Source: Thermoflexibacter ruber
GTDB lineage: Bacteria; Bacteroidota; Bacteroidia; Cytophagales; Thermoflexibacteraceae
DNA length: 64,000 nt
Direction: 5' to 3'
Assembly: GCF_900113045.1 (NCBI RefSeq)
Contig: NZ_FONY01000016.1
Location: 56,226 to 120,225 of the forward strand
Part shown: positions 45,331 through 54,956 of the stretch, piece after piece
Position numbering within the stretch: position 1 is the stretch's first letter
Layout of the letters: each line of letters begins with the position of its first letter
Program-made: the position numbers and the translations under genes
Notes under the pieces: model-generated
Told to the model about the DNA's origin: nothing
Database searches by the model: none
What the model saw: only the letters and a program-made list of their open reading frames with translations

Positions 45331-47853
45331 ATGAAACATTCGTTACAGTCTTTATTGCTTATTTTATTCTTTTGCATAAGTATTCCTCAAACCTTCGCTC
45401 AATCTATCCAATCTCCTGAACAGTTTTTAGGGTATCCTTTGGGAAGTCGGTTTACCCCTCATCATCGTATTTTGGCATATTTCGAGCATTTAGCAAGCTC
45501 GGCAAGAGATAGAGTAAAATTCAGCCAATACGGAGAAACTTACGAGCATCGCCCACTGACTACGGCTATCCTCTCCTCTCCTGAGAATATGAGTAGATTA
45601 GAAGAAATACGTACCAATAACCTTAAAATCACAGGCTTAATGGAAGGTTCGCCTGCTTCTGATGCTAAAGCTATTGTTTGGCTTAGTTACAATGTGCATG
45701 GAAACGAGTCGGTTTCTTCTGAGGCAGTAATGCAAACAGCCTACGAACTACTTACCTCGCCCAAGGCTACTGCATGGCTTCAAAATACAGTCGTTATCTT
45801 AGACCCTTGCATCAATCCTGACGGTAGGGAGCGATATGTGAATTGGTACAACCAAGTAGTAGGCGAAAAGCCCAATGTATCTCCTTATGCCAGAGAGCAT
45901 TATGAACCTTCACCTACTGGAAGACCTAATCACTACTTATTTGACTTGAATAGAGATTGGGCATGGCAGTCCCAAAAAGAAACCCAACAACGCATTGCCC
46001 TTTACCAGCAATGGATGCCCCATATTCATGCAGATTTCCACGAAATGGGAGTAAATAGTCCTTATTACTTTGCCCCTGCCGCAGAACCTTATCACAAAGA
46101 GGTAACTACTTGGCAGAGAGACTTTCAAGTAACTATTGGGAAAAATCATGCAAAGTATTTCGACCAAAACAACTGGCTCTACTTTACCAAAGAAACTTTT
46201 GATTTGCTCTATCCAAGCTATGGAGATACTTGGCCTACTTTTCATGGAGCGATAGGCATGACCTACGAGCAGGGTGGCTCAGGCAGAGCAGGTTTGGGAA
46301 TTATTATGGCAAATGGAGATACCCTTACTTTGAAAGACCGCATAGACCATCACCATGTAGTCGGGCTTTCTACAGTAGAGGCAACTGCGTTAAATAGAGA
46401 AAAAGTGGTGCAGGAATTTAAAAAATATTTTGATATAAATAATAACAATCCAACGGGAACTTACAAAACCTTTGTTATTTCTGCGGATAATGAAACTAAC
46501 AAGGTAAGCGAATTATTGGCTTACTTAGACAAGCAGCAGATTCGCTACGGTTATGCCAAAGGCATTCCTGCCAAACTTTCAGGATATAATTATTTTACCA
46601 ATAAAGAAGAAAACATCAGTTTGCAAAAAAACGATATTATTATCAACACCTACCAACCTAAATCGACTTTGGTAAAAGTATTATTTAATCCCCGTACTAT
46701 CCTCTCTGATTCTGTTACGTATGATGCTACAGCTTGGGCTATTCCCTACTCTTATGGATTAAAGGCATTTGCCCTCTCGCAAAAAATAGAAATAGAGCCT
46801 TTCAAAGGAGTAGTTTCCCAAACCTCTCGCCCAAACATAGACAGACCCTACACTTATCTTGCCAAGTGGAAATCTTTTAAAGACTTACAGTTTTTAGTCA
46901 AATTGCTCAATAAAGGCATCAAAGTAAGGTTTGCAGAAAAGGAATTTTCTTTACAAAATAAGAAATACGACGCAGGTACCTTGGCAATTACCCGCACTGA
47001 CAACGAGTTTGTCAAAGATTTTGATAACATTGTTGCTTCGGTAGCAAGCGAATTTAACCTTCCTTTGGACTATGCCAGCACAGGTTTTGCCAATGCAGGT
47101 TTCGATATAGGCTCGAGCAGTATGCGTTTTTTGAAAAAACCAAACATTGCACTGCTTACGGGTGACGGGGTACAAACTAATGCCTTTGGAGAACTTTGGC
47201 ATTTCTTTGACCAACAATTGGGCTATCCTGCCAATGTCATTAATGCCAATACTGTGAATAACATTCGTTTAAGCGACTTCGACGTGATGATACTCCCCGC
47301 AGGAAGCTACAATGCAGGGCTTATTAGCCAGTTGCGTTCTTGGGTACAGCAAGGCGGTAGGCTAATAGTATTAGAAGAAGCTAATTTTCAATTTGCTGAT
47401 AATGAAAATTTTGAACTTAAAAAAGCCAAAATAGAGCAGCCCAAAGACGAGAAAGAAAAGAAGAACTTAGAAGAGTACTTACGCAAATATGGAGATAGAG
47501 AACGCACTGCACTCAGCGACTACATCGCAACAAGTATTTTCAAAGTTGCTATGGACAATACTCACCCGCTTGGCTACGGTTATGACAAAGAGTATTATTC
47601 CCTGCGCCAAATCGCTGAGGGATTCGAGTACTTGAAAAGTGGCTGGAATGTAGGTGTGATAAAAGAAAATGCTTACATAGACGGTTTTACAGGTTATAAA
47701 GCCAAGCAAAAACTCAAAAATACCCTTGTCTTTGGTGTGTCAGAGATTGGCAGAGGGACAGTCGTGCATCTGGTCGACAACCCAATTTTTAGAAGCTCTT
47801 GGGCGAACGGTAGGCTACTTTTGGGCAATGCTATTTTCTTTGTAGGGCAGTAG
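45331..47853 (+). CDS. Secreted M14-family zinc carboxypeptidase with GATase-like C-terminal domain
   Basis: This 840-aa protein has a signal peptide (LLLILFFCISIPQTFAQ). The M14 zinc ligands are H123 and E126 in NVHGNES, and H237 in HADFHEMG. About residues 30-340 form the carboxypeptidase domain; the C-terminal part (about 600-840) looks like a class I glutamine amidotransferase fold (LLTGDGVQTNAFGELWHFF, VMILPAGSYN), a known companion domain in this Bacteroidota subfamily. It should cut peptides outside the cytoplasm. I see no T9SS tail, so the periplasm is likelier than the cell surface. Confidence 0.87.
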   Translation: MKHSLQSLLLILFFCISIPQTFAQSIQSPEQFLGYPLGSRFTPHHRILAYFEHLASSARDRVKFSQYGETYEHRPLTTAILSSPENMSRLEEIRTNNLKITGLMEGSPASDAKAIVWLSYNVHGNESVSSEAVMQTAYELLTSPKATAWLQNTVVILDPCINPDGRERYVNWYNQVVGEKPNVSPYAREHYEPSPTGRPNHYLFDLNRDWAWQSQKETQQRIALYQQWMPHIHADFHEMGVNSPYYFAPAAEPYHKEVTTWQRDFQVTIGKNHAKYFDQNNWLYFTKETFDLLYPSYGDTWPTFHGAIGMTYEQGGSGRAGLGIIMANGDTLTLKDRIDHHHVVGLSTVEATALNREKVVQEFKKYFDINNNNPTGTYKTFVISADNETNKVSELLAYLDKQQIRYGYAKGIPAKLSGYNYFTNKEENISLQKNDIIINTYQPKSTLVKVLFNPRTILSDSVTYDATAWAIPYSYGLKAFALSQKIEIEPFKGVVSQTSRPNIDRPYTYLAKWKSFKDLQFLVKLLNKGIKVRFAEKEFSLQNKKYDAGTLAITRTDNEFVKDFDNIVASVASEFNLPLDYASTGFANAGFDIGSSSMRFLKKPNIALLTGDGVQTNAFGELWHFFDQQLGYPANVINANTVNNIRLSDFDVMILPAGSYNAGLISQLRSWVQQGGRLIVLEEANFQFADNENFELKKAKIEQPKDEKEKKNLEEYLRKYGDRERTALSDYIATSIFKVAMDNTHPLGYGYDKEYYSLRQIAEGFEYLKSGWNVGVIKENAYIDGFTGYKAKQKLKNTLVFGVSEIGRGTVVHLVDNPIFRSSWANGRLLLGNAIFFVGQ

Positions 47854-48072
47854 AGATGTTACAAACTCAAAAATACAACTACAATAAATTAATTTGATTA
47901 CTTGACCGATAAAAACCAGCGATATTAGAGAGAAATAGAAAATTGATTGAACTTTATTAGGGATTTGAAACAAAATTTTAGCACATAAAGTATTTGATAG
48001 TTAAGTAAATTTCCGAAATTTAGTACTCATTAGTCATTTACTTACTCATCACTTCATTTCCCTAATAAAGTT

Positions 48073-51000
48073 ATGCGTTTCTTGTTTACAACATTTCTTT
48101 TCTTATTGGTTATCTGTTTATTTTCTTGTGAAAATAAATCTCAAAAGCAAGCCAAAAGACCGCTTTCTCCCGAACTGCAAAAAGCATTGGCAGACTTTGA
48201 AATTGCCGAAGACTTTGAGATAGAACTCTTTGCGGCAGAGCCTCTAATTGCTGACCCTATAGCTATGGAGGTAGATGCTAACGGCAAAGTGTATGTAGTA
48301 GAAATGCACGGCTACCCTTTGGAAAAAAGCGGAACAGGTAAGGTAAAAATGCTTATAGATACCGATAGTGATAGCTACCCCGACCAAAGCACTATTTTTG
48401 CAGATAGTTTAGTGCTTCCCACAGGCATCATGGCTTGGAAAAATGGTGTCATAGTTACTGACCCGCCTCATGTGTGGTATCTGGAAGACAGCAATGGAGA
48501 CAACAAAGCAGATATTAAAAAAATACTATTAACAGGCTTTGCGCTTTCCAATCCTCAGCACAACCTGAACAACCCTATCTTCGGTTTGGACAATTGGATT
48601 TACATGGCTCACGAAAGTTCTATTACCCCAATCATTTACAAAGAGGAATTTGGAGATGAAGGGACAGAAATTTATTTCCCTAACAGACCCGAACCCCGAC
48701 TACCTCAGAATGCAAATGGACGCAATGTACGCTTTAAACCAGATACTTACGACTTGGAGATGCTCTCAGGAGAAAGTCAGTTTGGGCAAACTTTTGATGA
48801 GTTTGGGCATCATATCCTTACCAGCAATGCACATCACCTGTTTCATGAAGTAATTGCAGACCGCTATTTGCGTAGGAATCCTACACTCTTGGTGGCAGAT
48901 GCTACCCAGTCTATGCCCGACCACGGCGATGCTTGTGAAATCTATCCAATTACGCAAAATCCAGAACACCAACTGCTTACCGATGTAGGGGTAGTTACCT
49001 CTTCCTGTGGCGTTACTTGGTATTTGGGCGGGCTTTTCCCTGAAAAGTACAAAAATATGACTTTCATTGCCGAGCCTGTGCATAATTTAGTTCATGCTGA
49101 TATTATCGAGAACAATGGGACAAGTTTTATCGCAAGTAGAGCCTTTGAAAAAAAGGAGTTTTTAGCTTCCAAAGATGCTTGGTTTCGTCCCGTAAACTTT
49201 TATGTTGCTCCTGATGGGGCTTTGTATGTTATTGATTATTACCGACAAATAGTAGAACACCCTGAATGGATGGCTGAGGACATGGGCAAGTCCGATAAAC
49301 TCTACAATGGTACTGACAAGGGAAGGATTTATCGAGTTTTTCCAAAAAATACAAAAACTTTGCCCAAGTTTGAGCCTTTGACAAAGCTAAATGACAAAAA
49401 ATTAGTGGAGTTGCTCAAAAGTCCAAATATTTGGTATAGGCGTACCGCTCAAAGACTTTTGTTGGACAGAAAAAATGTAGAGGCTGTTCCCTTGCTCAAA
49501 GAAATCATCAAGAAAAATGAATCCGCAGAAAGTGTAGTCCATGCACTTTGGACATTGGAAGGGCTGGAAGTATTTGAGGAGGAGATATTGAAATGGGCAT
49601 TGAAAAATGAAAATGCAGGAGTAAGGGAAAATGCGATAAAAATTGTGGAATACGAGCTAAATAAAAAACTAAAAGCAGGGGCAGGTGTTACTAAGGCTTA
49701 TGTTTACCAACTTTTAGACATAGATAATTTGAAAAATGACCCTTCCCCTAAAGTGCGTTACCAACTCCTTTGCACGCTTGGCTTTTTTAATGATGAGCAA
49801 TCTTTGCAAGTACGCAACGAACTCTTAGTAAAAGATATAGAGGACAAGTGGGTACACTACGCTGCGCTCTCCGCTGCACAAGGCACAGAAATAGAAGTCT
49901 TTGACTTTGCAGTAAAGAATCTAACTCACCAACCCTCAGAAGGGAAAGCTTTGCTTTTTGCCAATGTCAGTGCCTTGATAGGTTTGGGAGATGACCAAGA
50001 GAAAATTAGCCAGTTAATGCAAAAAATAATGCAAAACCCTGCTCAAGAAAATGCTTGGTGGCAGGCGGCAAGTCTGGAAGGTTTGAGCAAAACTTTAGCA
50101 TACAAATATAGAAAATCAGAAAATGGGAAAAATACAAGTTTTAGCAATAGTAATATTTTTGAAAATGAAAAGAAACTATTGCTTTCTAATTTAGGAATAG
50201 TAAAAACCACTGATTTAGGTAAAGCAATCTTGAATTTGTTAGAAATCATAGGCTTACCTGATGCCAATACTTGCGATCCCTTTGTTTCCAATGCCTTAGC
50301 AGTTTTAAATGATAAAAATGCAGATGAAGGCAGGAAAGCCCTTGCCATTGGTCTATTGGCTTTGATGCAGCCAGAGAAATACATGAGTCAAATACAGCAA
50401 GTCATCAATCCGCAAAGCCCTATAGACATTCAAAAAATTGCTATGCAAGCTCTTAGCAAAACCAAAGGCACAACAGTATGCAGTTTTTTGGTGCAAGAAT
50501 GGAGAAATTTTACCCCTGAAGTCAAAGAAGAGGCGATAGAAGTATTTATGAAGAACCGAGAACGTACCTTCTTTTTACTTACTGCCTTAGAAAGAAAGCA
50601 AATCCCTACTACTGCGATTGCTTGGCACAACCAAGTACGCCTGATGAACAATGATGATGTAAGTATTCGCAAAAAAGCACGAAGCGTATTAGCAAGTAAT
50701 GAATCAAATAAGGTAGAAATCTTAGAAAAATACAAAAATGCCTTTGATGAAAAAGGCAATGAGGTCAATGGATTGAAAATTTACAATACCTACTGCGCTC
50801 AGTGTCATCAAATCAGTGGGAAGTTAGGAAAAAATATCGGACCTGACTTAGGCACGCTTCGCAATCGACAACCACTTTCTATTGCTTTAGAAATACTGCT
50901 TCCAAGTAATTCTATCGCAGATGGCTACGAATATTGGGCAGTTACTAAGCAAAATGGGGATAGGATTTACGGCATTATTAGTACGGAAACAGCTACAGCT

Positions 51001-51165
51001 ATCACCTTGAAAGATTTGGCTGGCAAAGAAACAGTAATTCCAAGAAATGAGATTGCTAAACTCTCTGCTTCTAATACCTCCATTATGCCTACAGGTTTTG
51101 AGCAGTCTATCAACCCCCAAGACATGAACGACTTGGTAAGTTTTATTAAAAGTTATAGAGAGTAA
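48073..51165 (+). CDS. PVC-type haem-binding dehydrogenase-like lipoprotein with HEAT repeats
   Basis: This 1030-aa protein has a signal with lipobox-like LFSC (Cys ~17). Residues ~35-430 form a six-bladed beta-propeller of the membrane-bound-dehydrogenase type (PIAMEVDANGKVYVVEMHGYP, WFRPVNFYVAPDGALYVIDYY). Residues ~450-880 are HEAT-like helical repeats (WYRRTAQRLLLDR, NPAQENAWWQAASLEGL). A C-terminal cytochrome c domain follows: CAQCH with C908, C911 and H912, and a probable distal ligand M1005 (IMPTGF). It is likely a periplasmic or outer-membrane electron-transfer enzyme oxidising a sugar or alcohol. No partner cytochrome or porin lies next to it. Confidence 0.85.
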   Translation: MRFLFTTFLFLLVICLFSCENKSQKQAKRPLSPELQKALADFEIAEDFEIELFAAEPLIADPIAMEVDANGKVYVVEMHGYPLEKSGTGKVKMLIDTDSDSYPDQSTIFADSLVLPTGIMAWKNGVIVTDPPHVWYLEDSNGDNKADIKKILLTGFALSNPQHNLNNPIFGLDNWIYMAHESSITPIIYKEEFGDEGTEIYFPNRPEPRLPQNANGRNVRFKPDTYDLEMLSGESQFGQTFDEFGHHILTSNAHHLFHEVIADRYLRRNPTLLVADATQSMPDHGDACEIYPITQNPEHQLLTDVGVVTSSCGVTWYLGGLFPEKYKNMTFIAEPVHNLVHADIIENNGTSFIASRAFEKKEFLASKDAWFRPVNFYVAPDGALYVIDYYRQIVEHPEWMAEDMGKSDKLYNGTDKGRIYRVFPKNTKTLPKFEPLTKLNDKKLVELLKSPNIWYRRTAQRLLLDRKNVEAVPLLKEIIKKNESAESVVHALWTLEGLEVFEEEILKWALKNENAGVRENAIKIVEYELNKKLKAGAGVTKAYVYQLLDIDNLKNDPSPKVRYQLLCTLGFFNDEQSLQVRNELLVKDIEDKWVHYAALSAAQGTEIEVFDFAVKNLTHQPSEGKALLFANVSALIGLGDDQEKISQLMQKIMQNPAQENAWWQAASLEGLSKTLAYKYRKSENGKNTSFSNSNIFENEKKLLLSNLGIVKTTDLGKAILNLLEIIGLPDANTCDPFVSNALAVLNDKNADEGRKALAIGLLALMQPEKYMSQIQQVINPQSPIDIQKIAMQALSKTKGTTVCSFLVQEWRNFTPEVKEEAIEVFMKNRERTFFLLTALERKQIPTTAIAWHNQVRLMNNDDVSIRKKARSVLASNESNKVEILEKYKNAFDEKGNEVNGLKIYNTYCAQCHQISGKLGKNIGPDLGTLRNRQPLSIALEILLPSNSIADGYEYWAVTKQNGDRIYGIISTETATAITLKDLAGKETVIPRNEIAKLSASNTSIMPTGFEQSINPQDMNDLVSFIKSYRE

Positions 51166-51323
51166 GAATTTCTATGCACTTAAACAAAATGGACTTAAAA
51201 TTGTAAAACATTGATATTTACATTATTTTTCATAAAATTTAAAATATCAAACTATAATGTATTCACTTACAATACTTTAATTAAATCCAAAGTATTTTTT
51301 ATTTATTTACATAATTATAATGA

Positions 51324-52955
51324 ATGATGAGTAAGCATTTTAAAAGGTTAATTTTCTCAGGCATCTTTGCTTGTGCCACTACATGGGTTGCGGCGCAGAG
51401 TGCAGAAGAGCCACCTAAAAACTGGTTTAACTTAGACCCAAAAACAGACAAAGTCAATGGCGTAAGCACAGAAAAATCCTATCAAGAATTGCTCAAAGGC
51501 AAACCTTCACAAACAGTCATCGTGGCTATCATAGATTCAGGAGTGGACATAGAACATGAAGACTTGAAAGATAAAATCTGGAAAAACCCAAGAGAAATCC
51601 CCAATAACGGCATAGATGACGACGGCAATGGCTACATAGATGATGTACACGGGTGGAACTTTATTGGTGGGAAAGACGGCAAACACGTCAATCAGGATAC
51701 TTATGAGTTTACCAGAATCTATGTAAAGTTCAAAAATAAATTTGAGGGGAAAAAAGAGGCTGATATTAGCCCTGCTGATAAAAAAGATTATGAAATTTTC
51801 CTGAAAGCAAAAAAAATATATGAAAAGAAATGGGAAGAGTACAAGCCACAGCAAGAACCTGTTAATACTTTCTATGTCAATTTTCAATATGCAAAAAAGC
51901 TTTTGGAAGCATACTGGAATACCGAAGAATTGACTATGGAGATGTTAGAAGAAACTCCCACCAAAGATGCACAAATAGAGCGTGCTAAGAATATCTTGAT
52001 GCAAAGTTATTCTATTTTTGGAAGTCTCGATGAATCAAAGCTAAAGGAATACAAAGATTACATAGACGAACAGGTAAACTATAACCTCAATATAGATTTT
52101 GACCCAAGAAGTATAGTAGGGGATAACTATGAAGATAAGAAAGAAAGATTTTACGGCAATAATGATGTCAAAGGACCCGATGCTAAGCATGGTACACACG
52201 TAGCAGGCATAGTAGCCGCTAAGCGTGGAAATGGAATAGGCATGGAAGGTGTAGCTGAAAATGTACGTATTATGCCTATCAGAGCTATCCCTAATGGAGA
52301 TGAAAGGGACAAAGACGTAGCCAATGCGATTCGCTATGCAGTAGATAATGGAGCAAAAGTAATTAATATGAGCTTTGGGAAAAGTTTTTCTCCAGAAAAA
52401 GAGATTGTAGATGAGGCTATCAGATATGCTGAGCAGAAAGGAGTTTTATTGATTCATGCGGCAGGAAACGACAGTGAAAATATAGATGAAGGCGAACACT
52501 ATCCCAGAAAAGAAAGCCTGAATGAAAGAAAAAATGCAACGCATTGGATAGAGGTAGGGGCACTTTCTTGGAAAGGTGGAGAAGATGCTGTAGGCAATTT
52601 TTCTAACTTCGGGAAAAAATCTGTTGACGTATTCTCTCCGGGCGTAGATATTTACTCGACTACCCCAGAGAATACTTATCAAAGTTTGAATGGTACGAGT
52701 ATGGCGGCTCCCGTAACAGCAGGCATAGCGGCAGTATTATTTTCTTACTATCCGCACCTGACAGCCGTCCAAGTAAGAGATATTATCCTGAAATCCACGA
52801 TTAAAATGCCTAACCTAAAAGTGAAAAAACCCGGCGCTGAGGAAGGAGATGCTTTGGTAAACTTTGGCGACCTCTCTGTAACAGGTGGAGTAGTGAATCT
52901 CTACGAAGCGATTAAATTAGCAGAGTCTATCAAACCTACTATACCTAAGAGATAG
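51324..52955 (+). CDS. Secreted subtilisin-like (S8) serine protease with long catalytic insert
   Basis: This 543-aa protein has a signal peptide (LIFSGIFACATTWVAAQ). The catalytic triad is D71 (VAIIDSGVDIEH), H289 (KHGTHVAGIVAA) and S459 (NGTSMAAPVTAG). The Asp-to-His gap is ~218 residues against about 32 in subtilisin; the extra ~180 residues are charged and helical (KKDYEIFLKAKKIYEKKWEEY). This long insert is a recurrent form in Bacteroidota. ATG 51327 (MSKHFKRL) is an alternative start with no practical effect. It is transcribed alone. Confidence 0.9.
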   Translation: MMSKHFKRLIFSGIFACATTWVAAQSAEEPPKNWFNLDPKTDKVNGVSTEKSYQELLKGKPSQTVIVAIIDSGVDIEHEDLKDKIWKNPREIPNNGIDDDGNGYIDDVHGWNFIGGKDGKHVNQDTYEFTRIYVKFKNKFEGKKEADISPADKKDYEIFLKAKKIYEKKWEEYKPQQEPVNTFYVNFQYAKKLLEAYWNTEELTMEMLEETPTKDAQIERAKNILMQSYSIFGSLDESKLKEYKDYIDEQVNYNLNIDFDPRSIVGDNYEDKKERFYGNNDVKGPDAKHGTHVAGIVAAKRGNGIGMEGVAENVRIMPIRAIPNGDERDKDVANAIRYAVDNGAKVINMSFGKSFSPEKEIVDEAIRYAEQKGVLLIHAAGNDSENIDEGEHYPRKESLNERKNATHWIEVGALSWKGGEDAVGNFSNFGKKSVDVFSPGVDIYSTTPENTYQSLNGTSMAAPVTAGIAAVLFSYYPHLTAVQVRDIILKSTIKMPNLKVKKPGAEEGDALVNFGDLSVTGGVVNLYEAIKLAESIKPTIPKR

Positions 52956-52997
52956 GGGTAAAGTAATAAGTAAACCAATTAAGCACAACAATAAAAA

Positions 52998-53035
52998 GAA
53001 GAAGTATCAAGTTTTACAAAATTTGATACTTCTTC
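52998..53035. terminator. Bidirectional terminator between the subtilase and MscS genes
   Basis: A perfect 13-bp stem (52998-53010 with 53023-53035), 12-nt loop, A-rich before and T-rich after. Confidence 0.85.
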
Positions 53036-53044
53036 CTTTTTCAA

Positions 53045-53920
53045 TTATTCCTCTACTCTCCTCAATATCTCTCCAAGCGGATTGGGTGCAGGCTCTATAA
53101 TCCTGATTTTTTCATTAATAAGCGTTTTAATTGGCAAGATGAGTTTGCCTTCCTCTGTTTTAAGCGTTACCGAAATATTGTCCATTTTGACGATTTCGCC
53201 TACAGCACCGTCTTCTAAAATAATTTTTTGACCAATTTGGAAGTTATTTTTGCTATACAGAGAAGCTAAAAAATTGTTGAGAATATCTTTGGAAGCAAAA
53301 CCATAAGAAATAGCAAACGCTAAAACGGCACCACCTATGATGATTAGTACATTGGAAGTAATAATCGTAGTGTCTATATCCAACTGCTCCAAGGCTATCA
53401 CTACTACGAAAAGCAATAAAAAATAAAAAAAAGCACTGCTCACCAACTTGCCAAAAGAAAGTCCAAAAGAGAGGAATGCCGCTATAATAGTCTGTCTGAC
53501 CAAACTCGCAATGTATAATCCTATTATCAAAATAATAAGACTAATAAAAACTTTAGGTAAGAAATTGATAAACAGGGAGATTTTTTGAGAAACGGCACTC
53601 CAGCCCAAAGTTTCGGAGATACCCACCAAAAATATCAAGAGGACTACCCAATAGGCAAAGCGTGCAATAATCTCAGCGACAGAAGTCTTAATCTGAGCTT
53701 TTTCAAATAAATCGTGAACTTTGAGTTTGTGCATCCACTCGTCAAAGCGTGTGATTCTAAGAGTTTTAATGATGATAACTGCAATCAAACGTGCAATGAT
53801 AATTCCTAAAATGAGCAATAAAATAGCCCCCAAAATCTTTGGTACGGCACCTAAGAGTTCGGAGAGCAAATGTTGAAAAGAATTTAGAAATAACTCTGAC
53901 CAGTTCACAATTTGTTCCAT
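53045..53920 (-). CDS. MscS-type mechanosensitive channel
   Basis: This 291-aa protein has four or five membrane helices: ILGAILLLILGIIIARLIAV, FAYWVVLLIFLVGISETLG, LPKVFISLIILIIGLYIASL and SSAFFYFLLLFVVVIALEQL. The MscS-like pore/beta region follows: IIGGAVLAFAISYGFASKDILNNFLASLYSKNNFQIGQKII, then EDGAVGEIVKMDNISVTLKTEEGKLILPI. It is shorter than MscK types and lacks a long periplasmic domain. It should open under membrane tension to release osmolytes. It is divergent from the sigma-factor gene. Confidence 0.9.
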   Translation of the reverse strand: MEQIVNWSELFLNSFQHLLSELLGAVPKILGAILLLILGIIIARLIAVIIIKTLRITRFDEWMHKLKVHDLFEKAQIKTSVAEIIARFAYWVVLLIFLVGISETLGWSAVSQKISLFINFLPKVFISLIILIIGLYIASLVRQTIIAAFLSFGLSFGKLVSSAFFYFLLLFVVVIALEQLDIDTTIITSNVLIIIGGAVLAFAISYGFASKDILNNFLASLYSKNNFQIGQKIILEDGAVGEIVKMDNISVTLKTEEGKLILPIKTLINEKIRIIEPAPNPLGEILRRVEE

Positions 53921-53956
53921 TTTGTTTGATTGCTAAATATCCCAAAATTATTTGTA

Positions 53957-53988
53957 TTTGCATACGGTGAATTAATAATCTATTTTTG
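53957..53988 (+). promoter_or_regulatory. Promoter of the sigma-factor operon
   Basis: TTTG (53957-53960), a 20-nt spacer and a perfect TATTTTTG (53981-53988). The predicted start near 53992 leaves a ~99-nt leader before the ATG at 54091, longer than for most genes here. Confidence 0.6.
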
Positions 53989-54090
53989 GGGTAAAAACAA
54001 AACAAATCTGATTGAAAATTACTAAAATTGCAAATTCAATACCAAAACATTAGAAATAATTTCTCAAAGGGACACGTATAACCGTATAAT

Positions 54091-54621
54091 ATGACAGAAG
54101 AAGAAATCATTAAAAGGCTAATTCACTCGAATGATACTTCGGCTTTCTCTCTTTTATACGATAAATATGCAGATAAAATTTATTATAAATGTATTTCTTT
54201 TGTAAAAGATAAGCAATTAGCCCAAGATTTAACGCACGATATTTTTGTAAAAATTTTCATTACTATTAAAAAGTTTAAATTTCAATCTTCTTTTTCAACT
54301 TGGGTGTATAGAATTACGTACAACTTTTGTATAGATTTCCTGAGAAAACAACAAAAACAGCACTTTATACGTTTAGAAGATGATAACGATACTATAGAAG
54401 AAGAAGAAAGCGATGACGAACTTTTTGCAATTTCAGTAGATAAACTGGAACTAATTTTAGAACAGATTTCGCCTGAGGAAAAAGCCATATTGTTGATGAA
54501 ATACCAAGATGACCTTTCTATTAAAGACATTGTAGATGCTTTGGATATTTCAGAAAGTGCAGTGAAGATGCGACTTAAAAGAGCCAAAGAAAAAGTAATC
54601 CATATCAGTAAACAGATGTAG
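54091..54621 (+). CDS. RNA polymerase sigma factor, ECF/sigma-70 type
   Basis: This 176-aa protein has sigma region 2 (SLLYDKYADKIYYKCISFVKDKQLAQDLTHDIFVKIF, FSTWVYRITYNFCIDFLRK) and a region 4 helix-turn-helix (LEQISPEEKAILLMKYQDDLSIKDIVDALDISESAVKMRLKRAK). A low-complexity acidic linker (DDNDTIEEEESDDE) joins the two domains, an unusual feature. A classical anti-sigma with membrane helix is not adjacent; instead a 63-aa soluble protein follows 3 bp later. Target genes cannot be read from this window. Confidence 0.93.
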   Translation: MTEEEIIKRLIHSNDTSAFSLLYDKYADKIYYKCISFVKDKQLAQDLTHDIFVKIFITIKKFKFQSSFSTWVYRITYNFCIDFLRKQQKQHFIRLEDDNDTIEEEESDDELFAISVDKLELILEQISPEEKAILLMKYQDDLSIKDIVDALDISESAVKMRLKRAKEKVIHISKQM

Positions 54622-54624
54622 TTT

Positions 54625-54816
54625 ATGAAGCAAAACCCATTTAAGCAAATCGGGCAAAAACAAGAAAAACTGCCTGAAAACTTCAAAAAAGACGTAATGG
54701 AAAGCATCGAGATGTCCAAAGTGCTACTTGGAATAGCAGACCTTTTTACGGTAAAAATGGGGGAAACTTTTACTGGTATTTTCCGCACCGAACAAGACAA
54801 ATACAACAAAAAATAA
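54625..54816 (+). CDS. Small hypothetical protein, possible sigma-factor partner
   Basis: This 63-aa protein begins 3 bp after the sigma-factor stop, so it is co-translated with it. It has no membrane segment. The sequence has a charged N-terminal half (KQEKLPENFKKDVMESIEMSK), a short hydrophobic helix (VLLGIADLF) and a Lys-rich end. I know no named family; the position suggests it modulates the sigma factor, perhaps as an anti-sigma or an export-independent adaptor. It ends just before a strong terminator, so this two-gene unit is complete. Confidence 0.75.
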   Translation: MKQNPFKQIGQKQEKLPENFKKDVMESIEMSKVLLGIADLFTVKMGETFTGIFRTEQDKYNKK

Positions 54817-54834
54817 TATAGGAGTTTTTTAGTT

Positions 54835-54872
54835 AAAATAAATACAATTTTTTAGGAAATTGTATTTATTTT
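54835..54872 (+). terminator. Terminator after the sigma-factor operon
   Basis: A perfect 16-bp AT-rich stem (54835-54850 with 54857-54872), 6-nt loop, with a T tract within and after the stem. Confidence 0.85.
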
Positions 54873-54956
54873 TTAAGAAATTGCATAAATTAAAGAAGCA
54901 TACATACACATTCAACATTCAGTGAGTTTACTTAGTAATTACTAAATCCAAATACC

